Shown here: positions 1 to 7,813 of the stretch, piece after piece
How the letters are laid out: each line of letters starts with the position of its first letter
How positions within the stretch are numbered: the first letter of the stretch is position 1
Origin: UBA11164 sp034376725
GTDB taxonomy: Bacteria > Pseudomonadota > Gammaproteobacteria > Xanthomonadales > Xanthomonadaceae
Assembly: GCA_034376725.1 (NCBI GenBank)
Contig: JAXMJH010000125.1
Location: 1 to 22,004 of the forward strand
DNA: 22,004 nucleotides
Direction: 5' to 3'
The notes under the pieces: generated by a model
The model's input: only the letters and a program-made list of their open reading frames with translations
Told to the model about the DNA's origin: nothing
Database searches by the model: none
Translations under genes and position numbers: made by a program

Positions 1-1
1 G

Positions 2-724
2 CAGGATTTGGGGGCGGCTCGGCAGATGGTGCTCGCCCACCTGCGTTTTGTCGTACATATCGCCCGTAGCTATAGCGGCTACGGCCTGGCCCAGGCTGAC
101 CTGATCCAGGAAGGCAACGTCGGCCTGATGAAGGCTGTAAAGCGCTTCAACCCGGAAATGGGCGTGCGTCTGGTGTCTTTCGCCGTGCACTGGATCCGTG
201 CCGAGATCCACGAGTTCATCCTGAAGAACTGGCGCATCGTCAAAGTGGCCACCACCAAGGCCCAGCGCAAGCTGTTCTTCAACCTGCGCCGCTCCAAGAC
301 CCGCCTTGGCTGGCTCAACGCCGAAGAGGTGCGCGCGGTGGCCCGCGATCTCAACGTGCCCGAGGCCGACGTGCTGGAGATGGAGTCCCGGCTGTCCGGC
401 CGCGACATCGGCTTCGATGCGCCAGCCAACGAAGACGACGACCACGCGCCGCCGTCGCCCGCCGCCTACCTGATGGACCACGCCGACGACCCGTCCGCGC
501 TCTACGAGCGCGACAACGAAGAGGAGCAGCAGCTGGAGCTGCTGCGCGATGGCCTCAGCGGCCTCGACGCGCGTTCGCGCGATATCATCCGCCGGCGCTG
601 GCTGGACGATGGCAACAAGCTCACCCTGCAGGAACTGGCCGACGAATACGGCGTGTCTGCCGAACGGATCCGGCAGATCGAGGCCAATGCGCTCAAGAAA
701 ATGCGCGCGTTGTTCACTGCCTGA
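2..724 (+). CDS. rpoH: RNA polymerase heat-shock sigma factor RpoH (sigma-32), 5' end missing
   Basis: The reading frame is open to the left edge of the window, so this is the C-terminal ~240 residues of a protein usually near 285 residues long; a TTG at position 8 is in frame but is not the real start. Sigma region 2 is clear (HLRFVVHIAR, then ADLIQEGNVGLMKAVKRFNP and FAVHWIRAEIHEFI). It is followed by QRKLFFNLR, the segment characteristic of RpoH rather than other sigma-70 members. Region 4, the helix-turn-helix that reads the -35 element, is at the C-terminus (LTLQELADEYGVSAERIRQIE). The protein directs RNA polymerase to heat-shock promoters. It ends 25 bases before a strong terminator and has no evident link to the carbohydrate locus. 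Confidence 0.95.
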   Translation, partial: QDLGAARQMVLAHLRFVVHIARSYSGYGLAQADLIQEGNVGLMKAVKRFNPEMGVRLVSFAVHWIRAEIHEFILKNWRIVKVATTKAQRKLFFNLRRSKTRLGWLNAEEVRAVARDLNVPEADVLEMESRLSGRDIGFDAPANEDDDHAPPSPAAYLMDHADDPSALYERDNEEEQQLELLRDGLSGLDARSRDIIRRRWLDDGNKLTLQELADEYGVSAERIRQIEANALKKMRALFTA

Positions 725-748
725 TCCACTGGTTCCCCGTCGCTGCGC

Positions 749-780
749 AAAGGCCCCTCCGGGGCCTTTCGCGTTTTCGG
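749..780 (+). terminator. Rho-independent terminator of rpoH
   Basis: A perfect 9-bp stem AAAGGCCCC / GGGGCCTTT (749-757 with 761-769) closes a 3-base loop and is followed by a short T run (CGCGTTTT). It lies just after the rpoH stop codon. Confidence 0.85.
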
Positions 781-820
781 GGGCCATAATCGGACCACCA
801 GCCCGCCTGCGGAGTACGCC

Positions 821-1552
821 ATGCCCGAACGCACCGCCCGGATCGCCCTGTTGATCGACGCCGACAACTCGCCGGCCAGCAAGATCGATCTGATCCTGTC
901 CGAAATCGCGAAGTACGGTTCGGCCAACATCCGCCGCGCCTACGGCAACTGGAAGAGCGCCAACCTGTCGGCCTGGGAAAAAGTCCTGCACGAATACGCC
1001 ATCCGGCCAATACAGCAGTTCGACTACAGCAAGGGCAAGAACGCCAGCGACATCGCCCTGATCATCGACGCCATGGACCTGCTCTACACCCAGCAGATCG
1101 AAGCCTTCTGTCTGGTGTCCAGCGACAGCGATTTCACCCCGCTGGTGATGCGCCTTCGTACCAGTGGCGCCGAGGTATACGGTTTCGGCGAGCGCAAGAC
1201 GCCGATGCCGTTCGTCAATGCCTGTTCGCGGTTCATCTACCTCGAAGGGCTCAGCGAGCCCAGCTCTGGCGACAGCACGGACGCTGTTGCGCCGGAAATC
1301 AAGAAGTCCGCGAAGAACCTCAAGGGCGACACCCGGCTGGTGCAACTGCTGCGCAATGCGGTGGAAGCCTCGGCCGGCGACGACGGCTGGTCGCATCTGG
1401 GCGCGGTGGGTGCCCAGATCGCCAACCAGGCCTCGTTCGATCCGCGCAACTACGGCTACAAGAAGCTGGGCGAACTGTTCGAAGCCATCGGCCTGTTCGA
1501 TATTCGCCGCGATGAGAAGGTCTGGTACGTGCGCGACAAGCGCGCCAGTTGA
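821..1552 (+). CDS. NYN-domain (LabA/DUF88-type) putative ribonuclease with C-terminal LOTUS/OST-HTH domain
   Basis: A 243-residue soluble protein. The N-terminal ~140 residues are an NYN (PIN-like) nuclease domain. The acidic metal-site residues are visible as LLIDADN (D13, D15), NASDIALIIDAMDL (D77, D83) and VSSDSDF (D102, D104). After a linker (about 145-165), residues 166-240 form an OST-HTH/LOTUS domain (LVQLLRNAVEA, WSHLGAVGAQIAN, FDPRNYGYKKLGELFEAIG), a fold that binds RNA, often G-rich or structured RNA. The combination is known in bacteria; the likely role is cleavage or surveillance of RNA, but the substrate is unknown. The start is fixed by GGAG at 811-814, six bases before the ATG. 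It is an independent gene between the rpoH terminator and the convergent alpha-glucosidase gene. Confidence 0.85.
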   Translation: MPERTARIALLIDADNSPASKIDLILSEIAKYGSANIRRAYGNWKSANLSAWEKVLHEYAIRPIQQFDYSKGKNASDIALIIDAMDLLYTQQIEAFCLVSSDSDFTPLVMRLRTSGAEVYGFGERKTPMPFVNACSRFIYLEGLSEPSSGDSTDAVAPEIKKSAKNLKGDTRLVQLLRNAVEASAGDDGWSHLGAVGAQIANQASFDPRNYGYKKLGELFEAIGLFDIRRDEKVWYVRDKRAS

Positions 1553-1558
1553 GCCGGC

Positions 1559-1576
1559 GCCGGCGATGTCGCCGGC
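1559..1576. terminator. Possible bidirectional hairpin between convergent genes
   Basis: GCCGGCG ATGT CGCCGGC is a perfect 7-bp stem in the 29-base gap between the NYN gene and the convergent alpha-glucosidase gene. There is no T run on either side, so termination is only suggested by position. Confidence 0.35.
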
Positions 1577-1581
1577 CGGTC

Positions 1582-3201
1582 TCAGTCCAGTCGGGCGAAG
1601 ATCAAGCCGTGCTCGGGCAGGCTGATGCGCCCCTCGGCCAGGGCGCCTTCGACCAGGCCGTGGCCGTTGGCCGGTCGCGCGGTGGCCAGTCCGGCGGGCA
1701 GCGCGAATTCGATCGGCGCATCGCCCAGATTGAACACTGCCAGCAGGCGCTGGCCATCGAACGAACGGGTGAACGCGAGCACCGGCTCCGGGCTGTCGAC
1801 GAACGCGATGTCGCCAAAGCGCAGCGCCGGCTCGGTCCTGCGCCAGCGCATGAAGTGGCGAAACCCGTGCAGGGTCGAGTCTGGGTCGGCCTCCTGGCGA
1901 CTGACCGCGCGGCGGCGGTGGTCGCAGGGAATCGGCAGCCACGGCGTGCCGGTGCTGAAGTCGGCGTGATCGGAGTCGTCCCACGGCATCGGCGTGCGGC
2001 AGCCGTCGCGGCCTTTGAACGTCGGCCAGAACGCCAGCCCGTAGGGATCGCGCAGCGCTTCGTAGGGCACTTCCGCCTCGGTCAGCCCGAGTTCTTCGCC
2101 CTGGTAGACGCACACCGAGCCGCGCAGCGAGCAGACCAGCGCAGTCAGCAGATTGGCCAGTCGCGGCGGCGCCTCCGGACCGCCCCAACGGCTGAGCACG
2201 CGGGCCACGTCGTGGTTGGAAATCGCCCAGCACGGCCAGCCATCGGGCATCCGCGTTTCCAGCATGCGCACTGTGTCGCGGATGTAACCCGCCGAAAAAT
2301 CATCGGTCAGCAGCTCGAAACTGTAGGCCATGTGCAGCCGCTGGCCCTGGGTGTACTCGGCCATGGTGGTCAGCGAGTCTTCCGAGGAAATCTCGCCCAG
2401 CGCCGCTGTGCCGGGGTATTGGTCGAGCAGGGCGCGCAGGTCTTCGAGAAACGCCAGGTTCTCCGGCTGGGTGTTGTTGAAGTAGTGGTACTGGTAGGCG
2501 TAGGGGTTGTCCGGGCTGAAGCCGCGCCCGGTGCGCTCGGCCGCCGGTTTGGCCGGGTTGTCGCGCAGCGCGGCATCGTGGAAACAGAAATTGATGGCAT
2601 CCAGGCGCAGACCGTCCACGCCCCGGTCCAGCCAGAAGCGGACGTTGTCCAGCGCCGCAGCGCGCACTTCCGGGTTATGGAAGTTGAGGTCGGGCATCGA
2701 GGCCAGGAAGTTGTGCAGAAAGTACTGCTGCCGGCGCGGTTCCCATTGCCAGGCCACGCCGCCGAAGATCGCCATCCAGTTGTTCGGCGGCGTACCGTCA
2801 GGCTGCGGATCGGCCCACACATACCAGTCGGCCTTGGCGTTGTCGCGGCTCTCGCGGCTCTCCAGAAACCAGGCGTGGTCGGTGGAGCTGTGGCTGAGCA
2901 CCTGATCGATCATCACCCGCAGCCCAAGCCCGTGCGCCTTGGCCAGCAGGCGGTCGAAATCTTCCAGGGTGCCGAACAGTGGATCGACCGCGCGCGGGTC
3001 GGCGATGTCGTAGCCGAAATCGGCCATCGGCGACTTGAAGAACGGCGACACCCAGATCGCGTCGACGCCCAGACTGGCCACGTAGTCGAGCCGCTCGATG
3101 ATGCCGGGCAGATCGCCCACGCCATCGCCATTGCTGTCCCGGAAGCTGCGCGGGTAGATCTGATAGATGACGGCGCCGCGCCACCAGGGTGCATCGGTCA
3201 T
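1582..3201 (-). CDS. Cytoplasmic GH13 alpha-glucosidase (oligo-glucosidase type)
   Basis: A 539-residue enzyme expected to release glucose from the non-reducing end of maltose and short maltodextrins. Retaining GH13 motifs are complete: YQIYPRSFRDSNGDGVGDLP at the N-terminus, MIDQVLSH (D99, H104), nucleophile D201 in GLRLDAINF, acid/base E270 in LGEISS, and D331 in ISNHD. The loop with QPDGTPPNNW and the phrase LASMPDLNFHNP are typical of proteobacterial exo-alpha-glucosidases such as the XgtA-like group. There is no signal peptide, so it acts in the cytosol. The frame is open further upstream, but the ATG at 3201 is chosen because AGGGA lies just before it and homologous proteins start near PWWRGAVIYQIYPRSF. 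It is divergent from the symporter and shares the palindrome at 3309-3322, implying co-regulation. Confidence 0.92.
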   Translation of the reverse strand: MTDAPWWRGAVIYQIYPRSFRDSNGDGVGDLPGIIERLDYVASLGVDAIWVSPFFKSPMADFGYDIADPRAVDPLFGTLEDFDRLLAKAHGLGLRVMIDQVLSHSSTDHAWFLESRESRDNAKADWYVWADPQPDGTPPNNWMAIFGGVAWQWEPRRQQYFLHNFLASMPDLNFHNPEVRAAALDNVRFWLDRGVDGLRLDAINFCFHDAALRDNPAKPAAERTGRGFSPDNPYAYQYHYFNNTQPENLAFLEDLRALLDQYPGTAALGEISSEDSLTTMAEYTQGQRLHMAYSFELLTDDFSAGYIRDTVRMLETRMPDGWPCWAISNHDVARVLSRWGGPEAPPRLANLLTALVCSLRGSVCVYQGEELGLTEAEVPYEALRDPYGLAFWPTFKGRDGCRTPMPWDDSDHADFSTGTPWLPIPCDHRRRAVSRQEADPDSTLHGFRHFMRWRRTEPALRFGDIAFVDSPEPVLAFTRSFDGQRLLAVFNLGDAPIEFALPAGLATARPANGHGLVEGALAEGRISLPEHGLIFARLD

Positions 3202-3275
3202 GAATTCCCTCGCCAGACTCGTTCGGGCCGCTCGCGAAACTTTCGCGGCGATCCGCCTGTGATTTGCCCGCCAGC

Positions 3276-3295
3276 TTAACGGCATAAGCCGGTAA
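3276..3295. repeat. Imperfect inverted repeat near the alpha-glucosidase promoter
   Basis: TTAACGGCATAAGCCGGTAA is a 20-base imperfect palindrome (one mismatched pair around the ATAA centre). It overlaps the place where a -10 element for the minus-strand gene would lie: TTAAGC at 3279-3274, 29 bases after the operator. The octamer TTACCGGC on its minus strand recurs on the plus strand at 3363-3370 on the other side of the operator. The function is unknown; this may be chance in GC-rich DNA. Confidence 0.25.
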
Positions 3296-3308
3296 ACCCC
3301 GATGCCCC

Positions 3309-3322
3309 TGCATACGTATTCA
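3309..3322. promoter_or_regulatory. Operator 1: 14-bp palindrome of the maltodextrin regulon
   Basis: TGCATACGTATTCA; its complement, TGAATACGTATGCA, is identical to two other sites in the window. It has a central CG and near-perfect dyad symmetry, as in operators of LacI-family sugar regulators (known family trait). It sits between the divergent alpha-glucosidase and symporter genes, so one site could control both. Confidence 0.75.
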
Positions 3323-3406
3323 TCGCCCGGCGGAACCGGGCGGGCCGGCGCGGCGGGTTAGCTTACCGGCGGAGAAACGGCCGCGAAGACGGCCCGGGAG
3401 GGAGAT

Positions 3407-4825
3407 ATGTCGAACACGATGATCCAGGGTCTGATCTTTGCTGTGCTCACCGTTCTGGTCGCCTGGCTGACCTGGCGAAAGTGCCGCACGGCGGTCCACG
3501 ATACCGATGCGGCGAAGGATTACTTCCTGGCCGGCGGCCGGCTGACCTGGCCGTTCGTGGCCGGTTCGCTGCTGCTGACCAACATCAGCGCCGAGCAGAT
3601 CGTCGGCATGAACGGCGCCCAGGCGCTGCTGGTGGCCTGGTGGGAATTCGGTGCCGCCGCCGGGCTGCTGATTCTGGCCAAAGTGCTGGTGCCGCTCTAC
3701 TACCAGTACCGTTGCACCACCACCACCGAGCTGCTGGAGCGCCGGTTCGGCGATGCCGGCATCCGCACCATCGTCTCGCTGCTGTTTCTGCTGGGATACC
3801 TGTTCATCCTCTTGCCGGTGGTGCTGTACACCGGCTCGATCTTCATGAAGTCGATGTTCAATGTCGACCTGCCGCTCCTGGTCATTGCCGGCGGGTTTGC
3901 CGCGATCGGGCTGGCCTATGCGGCGTTCGGTGGCCTGCGCGCGATCGCCATCTCCGACACCTTCAACGGTCTGGGCCTGCTGGTGATCGGCGCGCTGGTC
4001 ACGGTGTTCGCCATGGCCGCCATCGACTGGGACCTGTCCGGCATCCCGGCCGAGCGGCTCACCCTGTGGGGCGATTCCAGGTCCGACATCCCCTGGCACA
4101 CGCTGCTGACCGGCATGGTGTTCATCCACATCTTCTATTGGGGCACCAACATGGTCATCGTCCAGCGCGCGCTGGCCGCCGAGTCGATCCGCGAAGCGCA
4201 GAAGGGCATCTACGTCGCGATCGGCTTCAAGCTGGTGATTCCTTTCATCGTGGTGCTCCCTGGGCTGATCGCCTACAAGCTCTATGGTCCGGTCGGCGAT
4301 GTCGCCTATGGTCGGCTGGTCGGCGATGTGCTGCCGCACTGGCTGTCGGGCGCATTCGCTGCGGTAATCGCCGGTGCGGTGCTGTCGAGCTTCAACTCCT
4401 GCCTCAATTCGGCCTCGGCGCTGTACACCTGCGACCTGCACCTGAAATACGTCAACACCCAGGCCGACGTGAAGCGGATCGGTCAGCGGGTGGCGATCCT
4501 GTTCACCCTCGGTTCGCTGGCGATGGTGCCGCTGTACCAGCACTCGCGCAGCATCATCGACACCCTCCAGCGGGTCAACGGCCTGTACTCGATGCCGGTG
4601 CTGGCGGCGTTTCTGGTCGCGGTGTTCTACCGTGGCGCGCGCGCCGCGGCGGTGAAGTTCGGGCTGCTGTTCGGCGCGGCACTGTATGCCGTGTTCACCT
4701 TTGCGTGGTCGCCGCTGCACTACATCCACCTGATGGCGATCACCCTGGCGGCCACCATCGCGGTGATCGTGCTGTTGAGCCGGTGGGCGGGCGCACGGGC
4801 GGCACCCGCCCCGGCGGTTGGATAG
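3407..4825 (+). CDS. Sodium/sugar symporter of the SSS (SLC5, SGLT-like) family
   Basis: A 472-residue integral inner-membrane protein with about a dozen hydrophobic segments spread over its length. SGLT-type signatures are DYFLAGGRLTWPF and NISAEQIVGMNG (59-70) in the first helices, YWGTNMVIVQRAL (244-256), and VLSSFNSCLNSASALYTCDL (325-344). S327/S328 in the last segment match the pair of serines that help form the sodium site in vSGLT. It is somewhat shorter than vSGLT. The substrate is inferred from context: glucose, maltose or a short maltodextrin released in the periplasm. The ATG at 3407 follows a strong GGGAGGGAG ribosome site. It is the first gene of a plus-strand pair, with the pullulanase frame overlapping its end, and lies downstream of operator 1. 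Confidence 0.9.
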   Translation: MSNTMIQGLIFAVLTVLVAWLTWRKCRTAVHDTDAAKDYFLAGGRLTWPFVAGSLLLTNISAEQIVGMNGAQALLVAWWEFGAAAGLLILAKVLVPLYYQYRCTTTTELLERRFGDAGIRTIVSLLFLLGYLFILLPVVLYTGSIFMKSMFNVDLPLLVIAGGFAAIGLAYAAFGGLRAIAISDTFNGLGLLVIGALVTVFAMAAIDWDLSGIPAERLTLWGDSRSDIPWHTLLTGMVFIHIFYWGTNMVIVQRALAAESIREAQKGIYVAIGFKLVIPFIVVLPGLIAYKLYGPVGDVAYGRLVGDVLPHWLSGAFAAVIAGAVLSSFNSCLNSASALYTCDLHLKYVNTQADVKRIGQRVAILFTLGSLAMVPLYQHSRSIIDTLQRVNGLYSMPVLAAFLVAVFYRGARAAAVKFGLLFGAALYAVFTFAWSPLHYIHLMAITLAATIAVIVLLSRWAGARAAPAPAVG

Positions 4826-7574
4826 GCCGGTGGGTCGGTTTGCGGGGCCGGTGCGGCTGGTCCTGGTCGCGCTGGCCGGCTTTGCGCCAGCGGCCGGAGC
4901 GCAGGAATTCGCCGCGCTGTGCAGCGCCCCGGACACCACGCGGCTTCAGGTTGTGGAACACGCCGATACGCCGGAACACGCGCGCGCGGTCTGGCTGAAC
5001 GAACGCACGCTGCGCTGGCCGGGTGTGCCAGCGGCCGGCCAGTTTCGTCTCTACCACGCGGCCAGCGGGCGCATCGCCGCACCACTCGGCGAACCGATCA
5101 CCGGCGCCGATGGCGCGCTCGCCCTCGAACCGCTCGTCGAACCGCTGCCGGCGGCAACCGCCGTACGCTTTCGCCACGTGGCCGACGGCGTCGAGCTGAC
5201 CGTCGCCGAAGCCGATCGCTCGACGCTGGCAGAGCTGCATCGCGGACAGCTCATCCTGGTCCGGGAGGACGCCGAACGGCGGATCATCGACGCCACCCGG
5301 ACGCAGACCGCTGCGGCGCTCGATGCCCTGTATTCCGAGGCATTCGAGGCGCCCGGTCTGGGCGTGTCGGTCGCCGACCGGCACACCGGGTTCGGGCTTT
5401 GGGCGCCGACCGCCCGGGCGGTGACGCTATGCCTGTTCGAGGCGTCCGAGGAGGGATCGGCCACCGCGCACCCGTTGGCCCGCGACCCGGAGACCGGCAT
5501 CTGGCGGTTCACCGAGCCGGCCGACCTGTCCGGCCGCTACTACGTCTACCTGGTCGATGTGTTCGTCCCCGGCACCGGTCGGGTCGTCAATCGGGTCACC
5601 GACCCCTATGCGATCAGCCTCGGCGCCGACTCCTTGCGCGGCTATATCGGTCGGTTGGATGCCGAGGCGCTCAAACCGCCCGGCTGGGACAACGCGCCGC
5701 GACCGTCCGCGCCGGCCGCGCTGACCGACATGACGATCTACGAACTGCACGTGCGCGATTTCTCGATCGGCGATGCCAGTGTCAGCCCCCCTGCCCAGGG
5801 CCGCTATGCCGCCTTCACCGAAACCGGCAGTCGCGGCATGCGCCATCTGCGCGCCCTGGCCGAGGCCGGGCTGACTGACCTGCACCTGCTGCCGGTGTTC
5901 GACATCGCCAGCGTTCCCGAGCGCGGCTGCCTCACGCCAGAGCCGAGCGGCCCGCCGGATGGCGAGGCGCAGGCCGAGCTGATCGAAGCCCACAGCGCCG
6001 GCGACTGCTTCAACTGGGGCTACGATCCGCTGCACTTCACCGCGCCGGAAGGCAGCTACGCCAGCGACCCATCCGATGGCGCGGTGCGTGTGCGCGAGTT
6101 CCGGGCCATGGTGCAGGCGCTGCACGGCATCGGCCTTCGGGTCGGCATGGATGTGGTCTACAACCACACCAGCGCCGCCGGCCAACACCCGGCTTCGGTG
6201 CTCGACCGGATCGTCCCCGGCTATTACCACCGGCTGGATGCCGACGGCCGGGTGGAAACCTCCACCTGTTGCCCGAACACCGCCACCGAGCACGTCATGA
6301 TGGCCCGGCTGATGATCGACTCCGCCGTGGTCTGGGTGCGCGACTACCGCATCGACGGATTCCGCTTCGACCTGATGGGTCATCAGCCGCGCGCGGTCAT
6401 GCAGGCCCTGCAGCGCGCCGTCGACCGCGCCGCCGGCCGGCCGGTGCCGCTGATCGGAGAGGGCTGGAACTTCGGCGAAGTCGCCGACGGTGCACGCTTC
6501 GAGCAGGCTTCCCAGCTGTCGCTGCCAGGCTCTGGCATCGCCACGTTCAGCGACCGCGCCCGCGATGCCGCGCGCGGCGGTGGCTGCTGCGACGGCGGCG
6601 CCGACCTGATTCGCCTCCAGGGCTGGCTCAACGGCCTGCACTATGCGCCCAACGCCGAGGCCACCGGCCGCCATTCGCGTGCCGATCTGTTGGCCGCCGC
6701 CGACCAGATACGCATCGGCCTGGCCGGCACGCTGGCCGACTACCGCATGCAAAGCCATACCGGCCATACCGTGCCGTTGTCGGCCATCGACTACGCCGGT
6801 CAGCCGGCCGGCTATGCCAGCCAGCCCGGCGAGGTGGTCAATTACGTCGAGAACCACGACAACCCCACGCTGTTCGACATCAACGCGCTGCGCCTGCCGC
6901 GCGAGACCGGCGCCGAGGACCGCGCCCGGGTCCAGCTGCTGGGCGCGGCCATCGTGGCCTTCAGCCAGGGCATCGCCTACTACCACGCCGGCATCGACAC
7001 CCTGCGCAGCAAATCGCTGGATCGCAACAGTTTCGACTCCGGCGATGCCTTCAACCGGCTCGACTGGACCTACACTGAAAACGGCTTCGCGGTCGGCCTG
7101 CCGCCGGGCGAGGACAATCGGCCGAACTGGCCTTGGCTGCGCCCGGTGCTGGCCGATCCCGACATCGCCCCGGCGCCCGGACACATCCGCTGGATGCGCG
7201 ATGCGTTCCGCGATCTGCTGCGCATCCGGGCCAGCTCCCGCCTGTTCCGGCTGCCCAGCGCCGCTGAGGTGAGCCGCCGTCTGGCGTTGCTCGACACCGG
7301 GCCCGACCAGATCGGCAGCGTGCTTATCGGGCACCTGGACGGAGTCGGCTATCCCGGTGCCGGATTCGCCGAGTTGGTCTATTTCATCAATGCCGATGTC
7401 CGCGAACACAGCCTGACGCTGCCCGAGCTGGCCGGACGCGACTGGCGCCTGCATCCGGTGCATCGGGCCGCTGCCGCCGCCGACACCCGGCCGGCGAACC
7501 AGGCGCGGGTTGCGACCGAGACCGGGCAATTCCGGATTCCGGCCCGTACCGCGCTGGTTTATGTGGTCGAGTGA
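4818..7574 (+). CDS. pulA: Exported pullulanase-type alpha-1,6-glucosidase (GH13, PulA-like)
   Basis: Up to 918 residues. A signal peptide (RLVLVALAGFAPAAGA, cleavage predicted after A28) is followed by N-terminal pullulanase domains and a CBM48-like domain (about 180-270, GFGLWAPTARAVTLCLFE). The GH13 barrel has YELHVRDFS, NWGYDP (399-404), VVYNHT (446-451), nucleophile D518 in IDGFRFDLMGH, acid/base E548 in LIGEGWNFG, and D681 in ENHDNPTLFD. These closely match Klebsiella pullulanase, including TSTCC, and the C-terminal DUF3372 region is present. It debranches alpha-1,6 links in pullulan, starch or glycogen fragments, probably in the periplasm or outside the cell. The start is uncertain: TTG 4818 overlaps the symporter stop, while GTG 4830 or GTG 4851 would also leave a signal peptide. 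No clear ribosome site is seen, so translation is probably coupled to the symporter. Confidence 0.92.
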   Translation: MDRPVGRFAGPVRLVLVALAGFAPAAGAQEFAALCSAPDTTRLQVVEHADTPEHARAVWLNERTLRWPGVPAAGQFRLYHAASGRIAAPLGEPITGADGALALEPLVEPLPAATAVRFRHVADGVELTVAEADRSTLAELHRGQLILVREDAERRIIDATRTQTAAALDALYSEAFEAPGLGVSVADRHTGFGLWAPTARAVTLCLFEASEEGSATAHPLARDPETGIWRFTEPADLSGRYYVYLVDVFVPGTGRVVNRVTDPYAISLGADSLRGYIGRLDAEALKPPGWDNAPRPSAPAALTDMTIYELHVRDFSIGDASVSPPAQGRYAAFTETGSRGMRHLRALAEAGLTDLHLLPVFDIASVPERGCLTPEPSGPPDGEAQAELIEAHSAGDCFNWGYDPLHFTAPEGSYASDPSDGAVRVREFRAMVQALHGIGLRVGMDVVYNHTSAAGQHPASVLDRIVPGYYHRLDADGRVETSTCCPNTATEHVMMARLMIDSAVVWVRDYRIDGFRFDLMGHQPRAVMQALQRAVDRAAGRPVPLIGEGWNFGEVADGARFEQASQLSLPGSGIATFSDRARDAARGGGCCDGGADLIRLQGWLNGLHYAPNAEATGRHSRADLLAAADQIRIGLAGTLADYRMQSHTGHTVPLSAIDYAGQPAGYASQPGEVVNYVENHDNPTLFDINALRLPRETGAEDRARVQLLGAAIVAFSQGIAYYHAGIDTLRSKSLDRNSFDSGDAFNRLDWTYTENGFAVGLPPGEDNRPNWPWLRPVLADPDIAPAPGHIRWMRDAFRDLLRIRASSRLFRLPSAAEVSRRLALLDTGPDQIGSVLIGHLDGVGYPGAGFAELVYFINADVREHSLTLPELAGRDWRLHPVHRAAAAADTRPANQARVATETGQFRIPARTALVYVVE

Positions 7575-7597
7575 GCCGGGCGGCAGGCAGCGTCGGA

Positions 7598-7640
7598 TCG
7601 GGTCGGAGCCGGGGGCTGACCCGAAATTTCCTGCTTTTCC
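7598..7640 (+). terminator. Probable terminator after the symporter-pullulanase operon
   Basis: TCGGGTC (7598-7604) pairs with GACCCGA (7618-7624) around a 13-base loop, followed by a T-rich stretch (AATTTCCTGCTTTT). The T run is interrupted, so strength is uncertain. Confidence 0.4.
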
Positions 7641-7665
7641 GGCACCATTCCGGCATCGGTGACGA

Positions 7666-7679
7666 TGAATACGTATGCA
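7666..7679. promoter_or_regulatory. Operator 2: 14-bp palindrome upstream of the TonB-dependent receptor
   Basis: TGAATACGTATGCA, identical to operator 4 and to the complement of operator 1. It lies 134 bases upstream of the receptor start and ends five bases before the putative -35 element. Confidence 0.75.
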
Positions 7680-7684
7680 GGCAA

Positions 7685-7713
7685 TTGTTCCCCGGTTTGA
7701 CGAATGCTTAACT
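7685..7713 (+). promoter_or_regulatory. Putative sigma-70 promoter of the receptor gene
   Basis: TTGTTC (7685-7690), a 17-base spacer, then TTAACT (7708-7713). Each hexamer is only a partial match to the consensus, but the placement relative to the operator is the same as at the amylase and GH97 genes. Confidence 0.45.
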
Positions 7714-7813
7714 TCGCCAACGGTCGCCACCGCGTGGCGGATCGCGTCGCGTCGCAAAAGAACGGGCACCGTCGGCGACGGCATCACACAACGAAAAACT
7801 CCCGGGAGGGGTC

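Noticed and set aside
1549..3279. Long plus-strand frame (576 codons) opposite the alpha-glucosidase gene
   Set aside because: It is antisense to a gene with complete GH13 motifs; its translation is rich in Arg, Gln and Val with no domain. Open antisense frames are expected at this GC content.
3320..4939. 539-codon minus-strand frame opposite the symporter
   Set aside because: Low-complexity Gln/His/Arg/Asp translation, no ribosome site, and it mirrors the codon structure of the symporter.
7725..7739. Riboswitch-like hairpin in the receptor leader (CGCCAC/GTGGCG)
   Set aside because: An isolated 6-bp stem with a 3-base loop is common in GC-rich DNA, and nothing else resembles a known riboswitch.
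5427..7787. 786-codon minus-strand frame opposite pullulanase
   Set aside because: A GC-driven shadow with no recognisable domain; the plus strand holds a full catalytic site.
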